The notes: generated by a model from the sequence alone, not told the origin. Shown: positions 37,848 to 47,336, counted from the first letter of the stretch. The stretch: DNA of 64,000 nucleotides from Pseudoalteromonas luteoviolacea (GCF_000814765.1 NZ_JWIC01000005.1:828470-892469), one strand, 5' to 3'. Translations and numbers: made by a program.

Positions 37848-39293
37848 ATGAAAAACACAGTCTTAGTACAAGGTAATTTTGACGTTTTACACCCTGGCCA
37901 TATTCGTCTTTTAAACTTTGCAAAAGAATGCGGAAACGAACTAACGGTAGCCGTCAACTCAGATGCGTCGATGACGGTTAAAAGTCGAGTCTCAGAGCGC
38001 CACCGTTTGGAAATGGTGCAATCTTTAGAATGTGTTTCAAACGCGTTCCTGACCGACTCACCACCCGCCGACGTTGTTCGAAAATACAAACCAGATATTG
38101 TAGTCAAAGGCAAAGAGTTTGAGGATAGGCCAAACGATGAACTCGATGTTTTATCTCAGTACGGCGGTAAACTCATTTTTGGTTCAGGGGAATTTGAGTC
38201 TAATGCCGAACAATTTATCAAAAGAAATCGTCCGATAGATCGCAGCTTTGAATATTCAGAAGCCACCAGTTACGCGCAAAGACATGAAATACAATTCCAA
38301 GAAATCGAAAACTGCCTAAATAGAGTAAAGCAGGTAAGGGCATTAGTCATTGGCGAAGTTATCGTCGATGAATATGTTCAAGGGACTGCCGTTGGACTCT
38401 CCCAAGAAGATCCCACCATTGTGATGACGCCCAGTAAAAAAGAAACATTTTTAGGTGGAGCTGCTATCACTGCAGGACATATTAAATCGATTGGCGCACA
38501 AAAAGTACATTTGATCTCTGTGCTCGGAAATGATGAAGCGGCCTCCTATACACAAAAAAACATACAAGATTACGAATTGGAGCCGCATTTTTTTACCGAT
38601 GAAAGCCGCCCTACTCCCCTTAAAACAAGATACAGAGCAAGCTCCAAAACACTATTGCGAGTAAACCAAGTTCGACAACATAAAATATCAAAATCACTTC
38701 AGCAGGACATTTTCTCTACCGTAGAATCATTAATTCATGACATAGATCTCGTGGTGTTTTCTGACTTTAATTATGGCGTTTTACCTCAAAAGCTGGTTGA
38801 CCAAGTTACTCAGCTTTGCCAGCAGCAGCACATCAAAGTTGTCGCAGATAGCCAAACATCTTCACAAGTTGGAGATATATCTCGCTACCGAAATATGGAC
38901 TTCATTACACCCACCGAAAAAGAGGTACGTGTTGCATTGAATAACCCAGACGACGGTTTAGTGATCTTAGCTAAAAAGCTGTCAGAAAAATCTAACCCGA
39001 AGAATGTTGTGATTACATTGGCGGAAGAAGGGATCTTCATCCATAAACCCGGTGACAATTCGCAGCAATGGGAAAATGACAGATTGCCTGCAATCAATAA
39101 GAATGCGGTAGACCCTGCTGGTGCAGGTGATTGCTTTTTGGCCGCCAGTGCATTAGCGCTCACTGCGGGTGCTACCTCATGGCAAGCATGCTACTTAGGC
39201 AGTATTGCATCCGCATGTCAGGTGGGATCTGTGGGTAATACACCACTGGAACTCACAACGTTAAAAAAAGCCGTTATGGACTCATTTAATTAG
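37848..39293 (+). CDS. Domain-swapped HldE-like nucleotidyltransferase-kinase
   Basis: A 481-residue bifunctional protein. The N-terminal cytidylyltransferase-like domain (1-140) has GNFDVLHPGHIRLL, with the HxGH motif at 15-18. The C-terminal PfkB-family sugar kinase domain (about 165-481) has GGAAITAGHI and the DPAGAGD anion-hole motif at 422-428. E. coli HldE has the reverse order, kinase first. HldE phosphorylates D-glycero-D-manno-heptose-7-phosphate at C-1 and then adenylylates it, so a heptose-type substrate is suggested. A GAGAAAGG site precedes the start, and its stop codon abuts the next ATG. Confidence 0.88.
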   Translation: MKNTVLVQGNFDVLHPGHIRLLNFAKECGNELTVAVNSDASMTVKSRVSERHRLEMVQSLECVSNAFLTDSPPADVVRKYKPDIVVKGKEFEDRPNDELDVLSQYGGKLIFGSGEFESNAEQFIKRNRPIDRSFEYSEATSYAQRHEIQFQEIENCLNRVKQVRALVIGEVIVDEYVQGTAVGLSQEDPTIVMTPSKKETFLGGAAITAGHIKSIGAQKVHLISVLGNDEAASYTQKNIQDYELEPHFFTDESRPTPLKTRYRASSKTLLRVNQVRQHKISKSLQQDIFSTVESLIHDIDLVVFSDFNYGVLPQKLVDQVTQLCQQQHIKVVADSQTSSQVGDISRYRNMDFITPTEKEVRVALNNPDDGLVILAKKLSEKSNPKNVVITLAEEGIFIHKPGDNSQQWENDRLPAINKNAVDPAGAGDCFLAASALALTAGATSWQACYLGSIASACQVGSVGNTPLELTTLKKAVMDSFN

Positions 39294-40010
39294 ATGAAAG
39301 CTATTTTACTCGCAGCAGGCCTTGGCACACGCCTTCGCCCAATTACAGACTCAATGCCCAAATGCTTGGTGCCAATTAACGGCAGGCCTTTACTCGACCT
39401 TTGGATTGAAAAACTTATCAACTTAGGTGTCGATGACATACTGATAAATACTCACTACTTTTCAGAACAAGTGGAACTATTTATCCACCAGCACCCCCAC
39501 AAAGCTAACATCACCGTTGTGCGAGAGCAGGAGCTTTTAGGTACTGGTGGTACACTTATCGCAAATGCTGAATTCTGGCGAAATGAGACCACACTCATCA
39601 TTCACGCAGATAACTATTGTCATGACACACTCGACGGACTCATGAGCGCACATAAAAATAGGCCCTCACACAGCCTTGCTACTTTACTTTTATTCGAGAC
39701 GCCGACACCTGAGCAATGTGGCATAGTTGAATTAAGTAAAGAAGGTGTTGTCCACGCTTTCCATGAAAAAATACCTAACCCGCCCAGTAACCTCGCCAGC
39801 GGCGCACTCTTTGTGTTCTCTGAGCAGGTTTATTCAAACTGGCTATCACACTTCAAATCGCATCATTTTTATGAAATCAGCCTGGATTTCGTCCCACTCA
39901 TGATAGGCAATTTATACACGTATAAAACCAATGAAATTTATGTAGATATTGGCACACCTACCGCATACAACAATTTACAGTCACAGCTTGCTATACAAAA
40001 TGCAGGGTGA
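39294..40010 (+). CDS. Sugar-1-phosphate nucleotidyltransferase (HddC/RmlA-like)
   Basis: A 238-residue nucleotidyltransferase. The N-terminal GLGTRLRPITDSMPKCLVPI signature and the IHADNYCHD metal region are intact, and DIGTPTAYN marks the C-terminus. It is short, like HddC and mannose-1-phosphate guanylyltransferases without the left-handed beta-helix. It starts directly after the stop of the HldE-like gene. With that gene and the GmhA-like gene it could make a GDP- or ADP-activated heptose-like sugar. It ends the 17-gene plus-strand block. Confidence 0.86.
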   Translation: MKAILLAAGLGTRLRPITDSMPKCLVPINGRPLLDLWIEKLINLGVDDILINTHYFSEQVELFIHQHPHKANITVVREQELLGTGGTLIANAEFWRNETTLIIHADNYCHDTLDGLMSAHKNRPSHSLATLLLFETPTPEQCGIVELSKEGVVHAFHEKIPNPPSNLASGALFVFSEQVYSNWLSHFKSHHFYEISLDFVPLMIGNLYTYKTNEIYVDIGTPTAYNNLQSQLAIQNAG

Positions 40011-40156
40011 GCGATTAACTTCGATTTTGTGTGGTGAACATCGATGTAGGCTGGCCATGCCGCAGTAGCCTATATGATGGGCTTATACGGGATCACTAAA
40101 TTCTATGTATAACAGGTAAGAAATGTGTCGTCTTTAACAATGATTGGCGAGTCGTA

Positions 40157-40224
40157 CTGAGTGACACAAGCGTACTAACCACCAGGTCACTCAGGCTAAG
40201 CAAGCAAGGAAATTAATCCTTGCC
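40157..40224. terminator. Hairpins between the island and maf
   Basis: CTGAGTGAC and GTCACTCAG arms (40157-40165, 40186-40194) form one stem. A second, GCAAGGA/TCCTTGC (40205-40224), reaches over the maf stop codon. They lie between convergent transcripts and could end both, though neither has a long U-run. Confidence 0.5.
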
Positions 40225-42300
40225 ATGATCACATTTAGTTCTGTAATTGTGCTGATAGTATTCTTTCATTTCGATGATATACCCCTGCCAGAGGGTGTTT
40301 ACTTTCGCGTAGCTTTCTAAAGTAAACTGCTCGTCTGTATAGGTATATAGCAATGACAGCATGGGGCAATGATAGTACAGCAATGCGCCTTTAATCATAT
40401 GATGCAAATGGTGCAGCGCTGTATTTCGAATCGCGTAAACATATCGAGCTTGTCTTAAGAGGTTGTCGGACGCTTCTTTTACAGAGCTTACAGGCTCTTT
40501 TGCCAATCCCAGCACATGATCACAAATTTCGTTAAATGCTTTTACACCCAACAAGGTGTCATCAAATTCTTCTAAATCGAATTGTTCAAAAAAATCACTT
40601 TTCAGAAATTCGACCTGCTCATTGATGTCTCTGTTTGCCTCAGGTAAAGGCAACAGCTCTTCAGCGCGAACCGGGTGAGCCCCTTTGAGTTTTGCGCCAT
40701 TACCAATGTTATACACTGTTCTATTTGGGTAATGTCCTATCAGTTTCTCTAACTGGAAATGCGCCCCCATAAACAAATCGTTTGATTCTACTTGCCCACC
40801 AAAGTTTGCAGGTAAATACTTACCATTCATCCCCATACAGACAAGCCCTTCTTCGTTCTCGTCTTCTAAGTTGTTACGATAAATACTATCTTTACTATGG
40901 TGTTCACCGGTAGGTAAATTGCCATTATCTATACCAAATAAGTAAATATTTTTAAAACCCGAGAACATAGCAAACGATAGCGCCGTGTTTGCAACAACAG
41001 GATTACAATATGGCATAAGAGGTATGCCCTTGTTGTTCAACGTCTGGCTCACCACCTCAAGCAAGAAGGTTCCAGCTTCATTACCTTTGCCAGCCACTCC
41101 CGACCACTTATACCTATCGGTTGTGTCAGGATAGAGTGTATTAAGCCCAATTAAATTGGTTTTCTTGTATTCCTCAGGCGGTAAAAAGTCGCCAAATACT
41201 TTGTAATTGTAATATGGCCTTTCAACTAAAACGTGAAAGTCACAATCAATCCCTTTTTTACTAAGTGACGCAATGGCAGTACCCGCCGCAAAAATAATGG
41301 CTTTGTCTGCATTTTCTCGAATGAACTCTTCCGCTTCATCCAAGGAAGGACCATTACCAACAATGAATATTGGAGTTGATAAATCGACCCGTTTTTGCTG
41401 TGGCAATGTCAATACTGGAGTGTTTTTCTCAACCAGGTGTACAGTGTGCGCCAATCCGGTGATGGCATCGTTAAAGAAACCATGACCATACTGAAATCTA
41501 AAATACTGAGAGGACCACTGCTGGATCAGTTCAATGATTTCAGGTAAGGGTGTGTGCTGATAGCAAAACGAGCGTACCACGGAGAACGCGCCAATATCAT
41601 CTGCTAATGTTTCTAAGTCCTGAATAAATGTCTGTTCATCAGCCCCTAATTGAAAAAATAACGAGCCTCCGCGCTCATCCACTTTCTCGATGATAGAGAA
41701 CCAGTCGGTACAAAATAAGCTGGCAAAAAAGACTTCGAAATCTGGTTCAATTAAGAAACAATAATCAAATGATGTTTTCTCTAACAATAAATCAATATGA
41801 TAGCCTAACCCAATACCAAAGATCATAGCTGAAGGAAAGTGCTCTGGTAACACAGTAAGACGCTCTTTCTGTTCTGCCTGTATTTCTTGGAACGCTTTTG
41901 TTAATGCCCCCATGTAACGAATATGGATGCGTTTATCATCTTCTAGGATTGGGCTTGCAGTATAATCAGTGGCACTGAATGTTGGATGTTGGATACCATA
42001 TTCAACTTGTGCGCTCACTTGTGAAATCGGGTCATCACCATAAATTGGCGCATGATGGTTTTTTGGCACAAAGTTACCAACTCCGGTCGTGGTAACATGA
42101 ATACAAAAATCTTCTCTTACCTTGTATTCGCTAATGGCGGTGGCAATTTGCGGGTAATATTTTTCAAAACACGCTATGTTACGTGCAAACCGTTCATTTG
42201 CTTCTACCGCAAACTTAGCTTCTCTTTCTTGATGCTCTACGGAGCTTGATAGTTGTTCATCAAGCTGCTGAATTTGTTCTTCGAGGGACTTTTGACTCAT
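40213..42300 (-). CDS. maf: Maf-family flagellin glycosyltransferase (DUF115)
   Basis: A 695-residue protein of the motility accessory factor family (DUF115, MptE-like core). Maf enzymes transfer nonulosonic acid from CMP-sugar to Ser/Thr of flagellin in the cytoplasm in Campylobacter, Aeromonas and Helicobacter. The core contains IFIVGNGPSLDEAEEFI, CNPVVANTALSFAMFSGF and YLFGIDNGNLPTGEHHS. The N-terminal helical half has a coiled-coil start. It begins 19 nt after the fliT-like gene and shares its operon with fliD and fliS, placing it with filament assembly. The Pse genes next door supply the donor. Confidence 0.93.
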   Translation of the reverse strand: MSQKSLEEQIQQLDEQLSSSVEHQEREAKFAVEANERFARNIACFEKYYPQIATAISEYKVREDFCIHVTTTGVGNFVPKNHHAPIYGDDPISQVSAQVEYGIQHPTFSATDYTASPILEDDKRIHIRYMGALTKAFQEIQAEQKERLTVLPEHFPSAMIFGIGLGYHIDLLLEKTSFDYCFLIEPDFEVFFASLFCTDWFSIIEKVDERGGSLFFQLGADEQTFIQDLETLADDIGAFSVVRSFCYQHTPLPEIIELIQQWSSQYFRFQYGHGFFNDAITGLAHTVHLVEKNTPVLTLPQQKRVDLSTPIFIVGNGPSLDEAEEFIRENADKAIIFAAGTAIASLSKKGIDCDFHVLVERPYYNYKVFGDFLPPEEYKKTNLIGLNTLYPDTTDRYKWSGVAGKGNEAGTFLLEVVSQTLNNKGIPLMPYCNPVVANTALSFAMFSGFKNIYLFGIDNGNLPTGEHHSKDSIYRNNLEDENEEGLVCMGMNGKYLPANFGGQVESNDLFMGAHFQLEKLIGHYPNRTVYNIGNGAKLKGAHPVRAEELLPLPEANRDINEQVEFLKSDFFEQFDLEEFDDTLLGVKAFNEICDHVLGLAKEPVSSVKEASDNLLRQARYVYAIRNTALHHLHHMIKGALLYYHCPMLSLLYTYTDEQFTLESYAKVNTLWQGYIIEMKEYYQHNYRTKCDHGKD

Positions 42301-42319
42301 AGGTATATTGGTTTTTTAA

Positions 42320-42631
42320 TTATATGCTTTTATAAGCGTTGATCTTTTTTTGGTTACCCATATGCTTGGAGAGCTGTGAAGTAACATCCGCTTTTTGCAT
42401 TTGAAGCTTTGCGTTTAAATCGACAATATTAGTGTAGCAATTTTGAAGATACTGAACTTGCTGCTCAGACAAATTGAGCGCTGTATTTGAAAATATGCTT
42501 CTTAACGAAACATCTAACTTAGATAATGTCGTTTCTGCTTTGTCTAGCTCACCTGCCACACAGTGAGCTTCCAGGTCTTCTAAGTAGTCAGCAAGCTTAT
42601 CTAGCTCACCCGACATTGGCGTCTGTACCAT
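42320..42631 (-). CDS. FliT-like/FlaI-like flagellar chaperone
   Basis: A 103-residue helical, acidic protein in the position of FliT or Vibrio FlaI, directly after fliS. It has no clear FliT sequence motif. The assignment rests on size, predicted helices (DKLADYLEDLEAHCVAGEL) and place. The start at 42631 overlaps the fliS stop; an in-frame ATG at 42616 also overlaps it and would shorten the protein by five residues. Its likely role is as a FliD cap chaperone or regulator of export. Confidence 0.7.
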   Translation of the reverse strand: MVQTPMSGELDKLADYLEDLEAHCVAGELDKAETTLSKLDVSLRSIFSNTALNLSEQQVQYLQNCYTNIVDLNAKLQMQKADVTSQLSKHMGNQKKINAYKSI

Positions 42632-43034
42632 TTTGATTCAGGGTCTTTTCTCTGACGTCATAAGGAATAGCATCCCAAGCAGACTTAATCTCTTTTAACA
42701 GGTTTGACACTTCTTCAACGATGGCTGGATCATTTTGCATACTCGCGTCTAACAAACGTTCAAGCATGTAGGTATACAAAGCATACAGGTTTTCTGTCAC
42801 TTCACCACCGACTTCAAAATCAAGGCAGTCTCTAAGTGCACCAATAATCGCAGATGACTTTGAGATGTGTTCAGCTTTGGCTTCCAAGTGTTTTTTCTCA
42901 ATGGCCACTTTTGCTAACACCATTTTCTCAATTGCGCCAGCCATAAGCATTTGGATTACTTCATATCTATCAGCACCTGCGACTCGCGTTTTAAGTGCCT
43001 CACGCTGATAATTTTTGACTCTTGCGTTATACAT
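42606..43034 (-). CDS. fliS: Flagellin export chaperone FliS
   Basis: A 142-residue four-helix-bundle chaperone that binds the flagellin C-terminus and prevents premature polymerisation. The N-terminus MYNARVKNYQREAL and ADRYEVIQMLMAGAIEKM with AKAEHISKSSAIIGALRDCL are the FliS hallmarks. Length is family-typical. It follows fliD by 17 nt and overlaps the fliT-like gene. Confidence 0.95.
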   Translation of the reverse strand: MYNARVKNYQREALKTRVAGADRYEVIQMLMAGAIEKMVLAKVAIEKKHLEAKAEHISKSSAIIGALRDCLDFEVGGEVTENLYALYTYMLERLLDASMQNDPAIVEEVSNLLKEIKSAWDAIPYDVREKTLNQNGTDANVG

Positions 43035-43051
43035 AACGGCTCCTTAATTTG

Positions 43052-44473
43052 TTATTTCTTAGTAAACCCAGGCAAATTAGCAAGCTGCGCACCAAGGTAG
43101 TTTTGTGTTTGCTGCATTTGAGCAATCAATACATCCAGGCCAGCATACTGTTTACGCAATCTATCTTCCAAAGACGCCATTCGATACTCATGATCTAAGA
43201 CATCATCTTCAAGTTCCTTAATCTGACTATTTAAGCTATCTTCCCGTTGCTTAAGTAACCCGCTTGAATCTACGTAGTTGCCAAGTAAACTTTCAAGTTC
43301 TTTGGCAACCCCATTTTCTCCTGCAAACGCTGTGCCAATATCATCAAAGTTAGAGTCCATCGCTTCGTTTATACTACGTACTAACGATGACTTTTCTAGG
43401 TAGCCTTCTTTGTCAACGCCCAAGCCAATGTCAAAAATAGACTCAAAAGGTCCCGCATCCGTCAAAGATTTTGACAACGAGCTCACCAGCTGGTCATCTA
43501 AACTTCTCATCGAAGAGTCACCATTTAATGGCTCCCCGATACGCGTTCTAAAACCTATCTGTCCAATCACGGCATTATAATTGGTAATAAACTCATCTAT
43601 TAACGTATTAACCGAATCTCGGTCATAGTCAATATTTAATTTAGCTGTTTCGTATTCTAGCGAAGTCGCATCCTGTACACTTTTCGCTTTTGCCGTAATC
43701 GTCATGTCTTGTACGGCATCTTTAAAGGTGTTTGAGTCACTGGTTACAAGCAGACCATCAACCAGTATTTCTGCATCTAATGCTTTGTCATCATCCGCAA
43801 TCACCATACCACCTGTTGGGTTTGTAGTAGCATCATAAGTCTCAATAGCATCAAGCTCAGCGGTATCGCTGGTGATCACCAAATTATTACTGGAGCCCGT
43901 CACACTTGATGTTAGGACCAGCTTACTACCAACATCAGTGTCACCGGTATTGATGATGTTTGCTGTGACGCCAAAGTTATTCTCATCCGCATTAATCGCG
44001 TCTCGTAATTCATTAAGCGTCATACCAGCCGTCACGGTGAGATCGAAATTATTTGTGCCCGCTGCAAAGGTTAACGTTCCACCCGATGCACTCACCACGG
44101 CATCGGCGTCTGCAAAGGCACCATCGGTGCTTACAGCGCGGCTACCTTGAGCGAGTTGCTTTACAGCAATTTCAAAATTACCAACAGAAATATCGGATGT
44201 TGGCGTAACACTGATAATATCACCACTGGTAGGTTGCGTAATATTGGCAACCCGTTTGTTGAAATTATCAATGTCCGCCAATTTTTCGACAGTGTCATTG
44301 AGGGTAGATAAGGCAGACTTCACCTCGCCAATCGCTGAGAGTTCGACACTTAAGCGCTCATCCTTAATTGCAAACTGTTGCATCTTAGGTCTATTTTCAG
44401 CATCCACAGACGCTTTAATAATACTCTCAAGATCCAAACCGGAGCCTACCCCAGCTGATGTAATAAGTGGCAT
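43052..44473 (-). CDS. fliD: Flagellar cap protein FliD
   Basis: A 473-residue hook-associated protein 2, the cap that inserts flagellin subunits at the filament tip. The N-terminal motif SAGVGSGLDLESIIKASVDAE and the C-terminal coiled-coil tail (DRLRKQYAGLDVLIAQMQQ, then the QLANLPGFTKK end) are characteristic. The middle is a variable beta-rich region with FLAGELLIN-hook-like TTNPTGG segments. It follows flaG by 21 nt and is the second gene of the flaG-fliD-fliS operon. Confidence 0.95.
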   Translation of the reverse strand: MPLITSAGVGSGLDLESIIKASVDAENRPKMQQFAIKDERLSVELSAIGEVKSALSTLNDTVEKLADIDNFNKRVANITQPTSGDIISVTPTSDISVGNFEIAVKQLAQGSRAVSTDGAFADADAVVSASGGTLTFAAGTNNFDLTVTAGMTLNELRDAINADENNFGVTANIINTGDTDVGSKLVLTSSVTGSSNNLVITSDTAELDAIETYDATTNPTGGMVIADDDKALDAEILVDGLLVTSDSNTFKDAVQDMTITAKAKSVQDATSLEYETAKLNIDYDRDSVNTLIDEFITNYNAVIGQIGFRTRIGEPLNGDSSMRSLDDQLVSSLSKSLTDAGPFESIFDIGLGVDKEGYLEKSSLVRSINEAMDSNFDDIGTAFAGENGVAKELESLLGNYVDSSGLLKQREDSLNSQIKELEDDVLDHEYRMASLEDRLRKQYAGLDVLIAQMQQTQNYLGAQLANLPGFTKK

Positions 44474-44494
44474 TTTGCTACCTCCAACTAATAA

Positions 44495-44905
44495 TCATGC
44501 AGTTCTGTCGAACAACAAGCCTTTACCTGATACCTTATCGGCAAATTCATCCAAAGCCTTAGCTACTTCTCTAAACTCTTCAGAAGGAATTTCCCTGATC
44601 ACTTCTTCGCTATCTCTGTCAATGACTCTGATAAAAGGCGGATCTCCGTTTTCATCAAATTCAAAAGACAAATTAGTCGAAGTAACAGGTAAAACATTAT
44701 TCAGCCTATCAAGATTGGCTTTCACCTCTTCAAAAAGTTCTGGTTGTACTTGACTCCCATCTTCTTTCTTTTCTCGAGATAGCTCAAGTTTGCTCGTATC
44801 CTCAACGGCTCGTAATGTTTCGCTTCCTTCTTCGGGCTTCAGTTTATCAGGAGTTGGCACCATGCCGTTCGATCCCACTCCAACAGCAGATTGAACGTCT
44901 TTCAT
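44495..44905 (-). CDS. flaG: FlaG family protein
   Basis: A 136-residue protein with the FlaG signature in its C-terminal half: LSFEFDENGDPPFIRVIDRDSEEVIREIP. The N-terminal half is acidic and disordered-looking. FlaG is cytoplasmic or secreted and is needed for normal filament length in Vibrio and Pseudomonas, though its biochemistry is unclear. It starts the flaG-fliD-fliS operon, 86 nt after the flagellin at 44992. Confidence 0.92.
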   Translation of the reverse strand: MKDVQSAVGVGSNGMVPTPDKLKPEEGSETLRAVEDTSKLELSREKKEDGSQVQPELFEEVKANLDRLNNVLPVTSTNLSFEFDENGDPPFIRVIDRDSEEVIREIPSEEFREVAKALDEFADKVSGKGLLFDRTA

Positions 44906-44942
44906 AATACACCTCCAAGTAACAAGCCTAATTTATAGTATA

Positions 44943-44974
44943 CGTCAAGTTTGTATTGAGTCCCAAACTTGACG
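44943..44974 (-). terminator. Hairpin after the third flagellin
   Basis: A CGTCAAGTTTG stem with CAAACTTGACG and a 10-nt loop lies between the flagellin stop (44992) and the flaG start. No U-run follows on the minus strand, so it may be a weak terminator or a processing site that keeps flaG-fliD expression lower than flagellin. Confidence 0.5.
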
Positions 44975-44991
44975 CAACCATAATGCCAAAA

Positions 44992-45951
44992 TTAACCAAG
45001 TAGAGAGAGTGCGACCTGCGGTCTTTGGTTAGCCTGACTTAGAATTGAACTACTTGCCTGCTGCAATATCTGCATCTTAGTTAAGCTCGCAGTCTCTGTA
45101 GCAAAGTCTGTATCTTTAATACGAGAACGTGCAGCTGATAAGTTTTCAGATACGTTTGATTGGTTACGAATAGTAGATTGGAATCGGTTTTGAACCGCAC
45201 CCAGTTCCGCACGCTTTTTATCTACCACAGCGATAAGTGAATCCATACCCGCTAAAACAGCTTGTGCATTAGCTTGTGACGATACACTGATTGAGCCGGC
45301 TTGGAATGTATCACTGAATGTATAGTCATTTGTTGCGTTAGAAATCGCACTAACACCACTTACAAATCCAGATAAGTCATTACCAACAATGGCACTCGCG
45401 ATACCAGCGATACCTGATAGCGTAAAACCGTTGTTAGCCGCTAAATCATTTGCTGTGCTTGATACATTTTTCATGCTGAACGTGATTGTCTGCACTGCGT
45501 CAGCACCCACCTGGAAGCTAGCATCATATGTACCATCTAACAGATTTTGACCACCAAACGTAGTATCCGCAGCAACACGATTCACTTCTGAAGAAAGTGA
45601 GCGGATCTCTTCTTGGATCGCTAATCTATCTTCATCAGTATTCGAGCCGTTCGAAGCCTGTTGAGCAAGTGTTCTGATACGTTGGAACATTTGCGTTGTT
45701 TCATCCAGCGCACCTTCTGCTGTTTGCGCTAGTGAAATACCATCGTTTGCATTTCGAATACCTTGATTCAGGCCGTTAATTTGCCCTGTCAAACGGTTAG
45801 AAATCTGCAAACCTGCTGCGTCATCTTTCGCACTGTTAATACGAGTACCTGATGACAATCTTTGGAATGAAACATCCAAAGCATTTGCTGAGTTGTTTAA
45901 TTGCCTTTGCGCATTCAAAGAACTCACATTGGTGTTTACGTATAAAGCCAT
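44992..45951 (-). CDS. Flagellin (third of three tandem copies)
   Basis: A 319-residue filament subunit beginning MALYVNTNVSSLNAQRQL and ending QVALSLLG. N- and C-terminal D0/D1 domains are conserved with the two neighbouring copies. The middle (about 165-215) differs at only scattered positions, and there is no large D2/D3 domain. The AKDDAAGL and QASSSILSQ variants separate it from the others. It has a sigma-28 promoter about 100 nt upstream and a hairpin downstream. Ser and Thr residues in the centre are potential Maf targets. Confidence 0.95.
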   Translation of the reverse strand: MALYVNTNVSSLNAQRQLNNSANALDVSFQRLSSGTRINSAKDDAAGLQISNRLTGQINGLNQGIRNANDGISLAQTAEGALDETTQMFQRIRTLAQQASNGSNTDEDRLAIQEEIRSLSSEVNRVAADTTFGGQNLLDGTYDASFQVGADAVQTITFSMKNVSSTANDLAANNGFTLSGIAGIASAIVGNDLSGFVSGVSAISNATNDYTFSDTFQAGSISVSSQANAQAVLAGMDSLIAVVDKKRAELGAVQNRFQSTIRNQSNVSENLSAARSRIKDTDFATETASLTKMQILQQASSSILSQANQRPQVALSLLG

Positions 45952-46049
45952 AATAGCCTCCGCTTTATCAATTTTGGTCGCTAGAACGGGATACCCCTAC
46001 CCTGTTTTAGCGATTGCTAGAGTCCTAAAGTTATAGTTCTCTAACTCCG

Positions 46050-46076
46050 CTATCGACCGATAAAGCGAAAGCTTTA
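46050..46076 (-). promoter_or_regulatory. Sigma-28 (FliA) promoter of the third flagellin
   Basis: The minus strand reads TAAAGCTT, an 11-nt spacer, then GTCGATAG, close to the FliA consensus TAAAGTTT-N11-GCCGATAA. It leaves an untranslated leader of about 90 nt before the ATG at 45951. That leader holds an imperfect hairpin at about 45987-46020. Confidence 0.65.
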
Positions 46077-46110
46077 GCTTTATTTGCAAATATTTTAAAA
46101 AATAATTTAA

Positions 46111-47073
46111 TTAACCCTGTAATAAGCTCAATGCAGCTTGAGGTCTTTGGTTTGCTTGACCCAAGATTGTTTGGCTAGCTTGTTGTAATATTTGATTCTT
46201 AGTAAGCATAGCGGTTTCGTGTGCAAAGTCAGCATCACGAATACGAGATTTCGCAGCTGCTAGGTTTTCAGAAATATTAGATTGGTTACGTATTGTCGAT
46301 TGGAATCGGTTTTGTACGGCACCTAACTCTGAGCGCTTTTTATCAACAACAGCAATCAATGAGTCCATACCTGCCATAACAGCTTGTGCGTTAGCTTGTG
46401 ACGATACACTAATTGATGCAGCTTGATATACGTTACTAAATGTATAATCGTTAGCTGCACCAGATACCGCACTGACTCCTGAAGCGAAACCAGATAAGTC
46501 ATTACCAACAACCGCACTGGCAATACCAGCGATACCAGAAATCGTGAAACCGCCGTTTGCAACCATTGTATTTGCAGTCGTTCCGACGTACTGCATGCTG
46601 AATCCAATCGTTTGAACAGCATCAGCACCGACCTGGAAATTAGCAGCATACGAGCCATCAAGTAAGTTTTGACCACCAAATGTCGTATCAGATGCAACAC
46701 GGTTTACTTCCGCAGATAAAGAGCGGATCTCTTCTTGAATCGCTAAACGGTCTTCATCTGTATTTGAGCCGTTTGCCGCTTGCTGTGCCAGAGTACGAAT
46801 ACGCTGGAACATCGTCGTGATCTCATCCATTGCACCTTCAGCGGTTTGCGCCAGTGAAATACCGTCGTTTGCATTTCGGTTACCTTGGTTTAAACCTAAA
46901 ATCTGAGACTGCAAACGGTCAGAGATTTGAAGACCTGCCGCATCATCTGCGGCACTGTTAATACGTAGACCCGATGAAAGTCTCTTAAAAGAAGTATCTA
47001 GTTCTACGCCCGACTGTTGCAGCTGTCTTTGTGCATTCAACGAGCTGACGTTGGTATTTACATATAAAGCCAT
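46111..47073 (-). CDS. Flagellin (second of three tandem copies)
   Basis: A 320-residue flagellin starting MALYVNTNVSSLNAQRQL and ending QAALSLLQG. It shares the D0/D1 domains and small centre with its neighbours but differs at AKSRIRDADFAHETA, VELDTSFKRL and MQYVGTTANTMVA, the most divergent stretch of the three. I found no sigma-28 box of normal quality upstream. This suggests that its control differs from its neighbours. Confidence 0.95.
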   Translation of the reverse strand: MALYVNTNVSSLNAQRQLQQSGVELDTSFKRLSSGLRINSAADDAAGLQISDRLQSQILGLNQGNRNANDGISLAQTAEGAMDEITTMFQRIRTLAQQAANGSNTDEDRLAIQEEIRSLSAEVNRVASDTTFGGQNLLDGSYAANFQVGADAVQTIGFSMQYVGTTANTMVANGGFTISGIAGIASAVVGNDLSGFASGVSAVSGAANDYTFSNVYQAASISVSSQANAQAVMAGMDSLIAVVDKKRSELGAVQNRFQSTIRNQSNISENLAAAKSRIRDADFAHETAMLTKNQILQQASQTILGQANQRPQAALSLLQG

Positions 47074-47300
47074 GGTTCACTCTCTCTATTCAAACGCTCT
47101 ATCAAGAGCGGTTAATCAGTACAAGGAGGCAATCCGAATCGATAATTTTTTAGCGATGGGGCAATAAACTGCCACTTGCACAACTCTTTCTAAGTTTGAA
47201 TAGATAAAAGCAAACAATATGCCAATAAATAAAATTTTTTTTGACTACATACATAAATACAATTTAAAGTTTTGATTTAAATGCATAAAATAGAAATTCA

Positions 47301-47336
47301 GAAATAAAAAAGGAGGCGAACGGCCTCCTTTTTTGA
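47301..47336 (-). terminator. Terminator of the first tandem flagellin
   Basis: A hairpin with AGGAGGC and GCCTCCT arms, flanked by A and T runs on both sides, could stop transcription from either strand. It lies 190 nt after the flagellin stop at 47527. Confidence 0.7.

Noticed and set aside
47161..47174. Minus-strand TGGCAG-TTTA-TTGC as a sigma-54 promoter of the second flagellin
   Set aside because: The GG-to-GC spacing is 11 instead of 12, which normally abolishes sigma-54 recognition.
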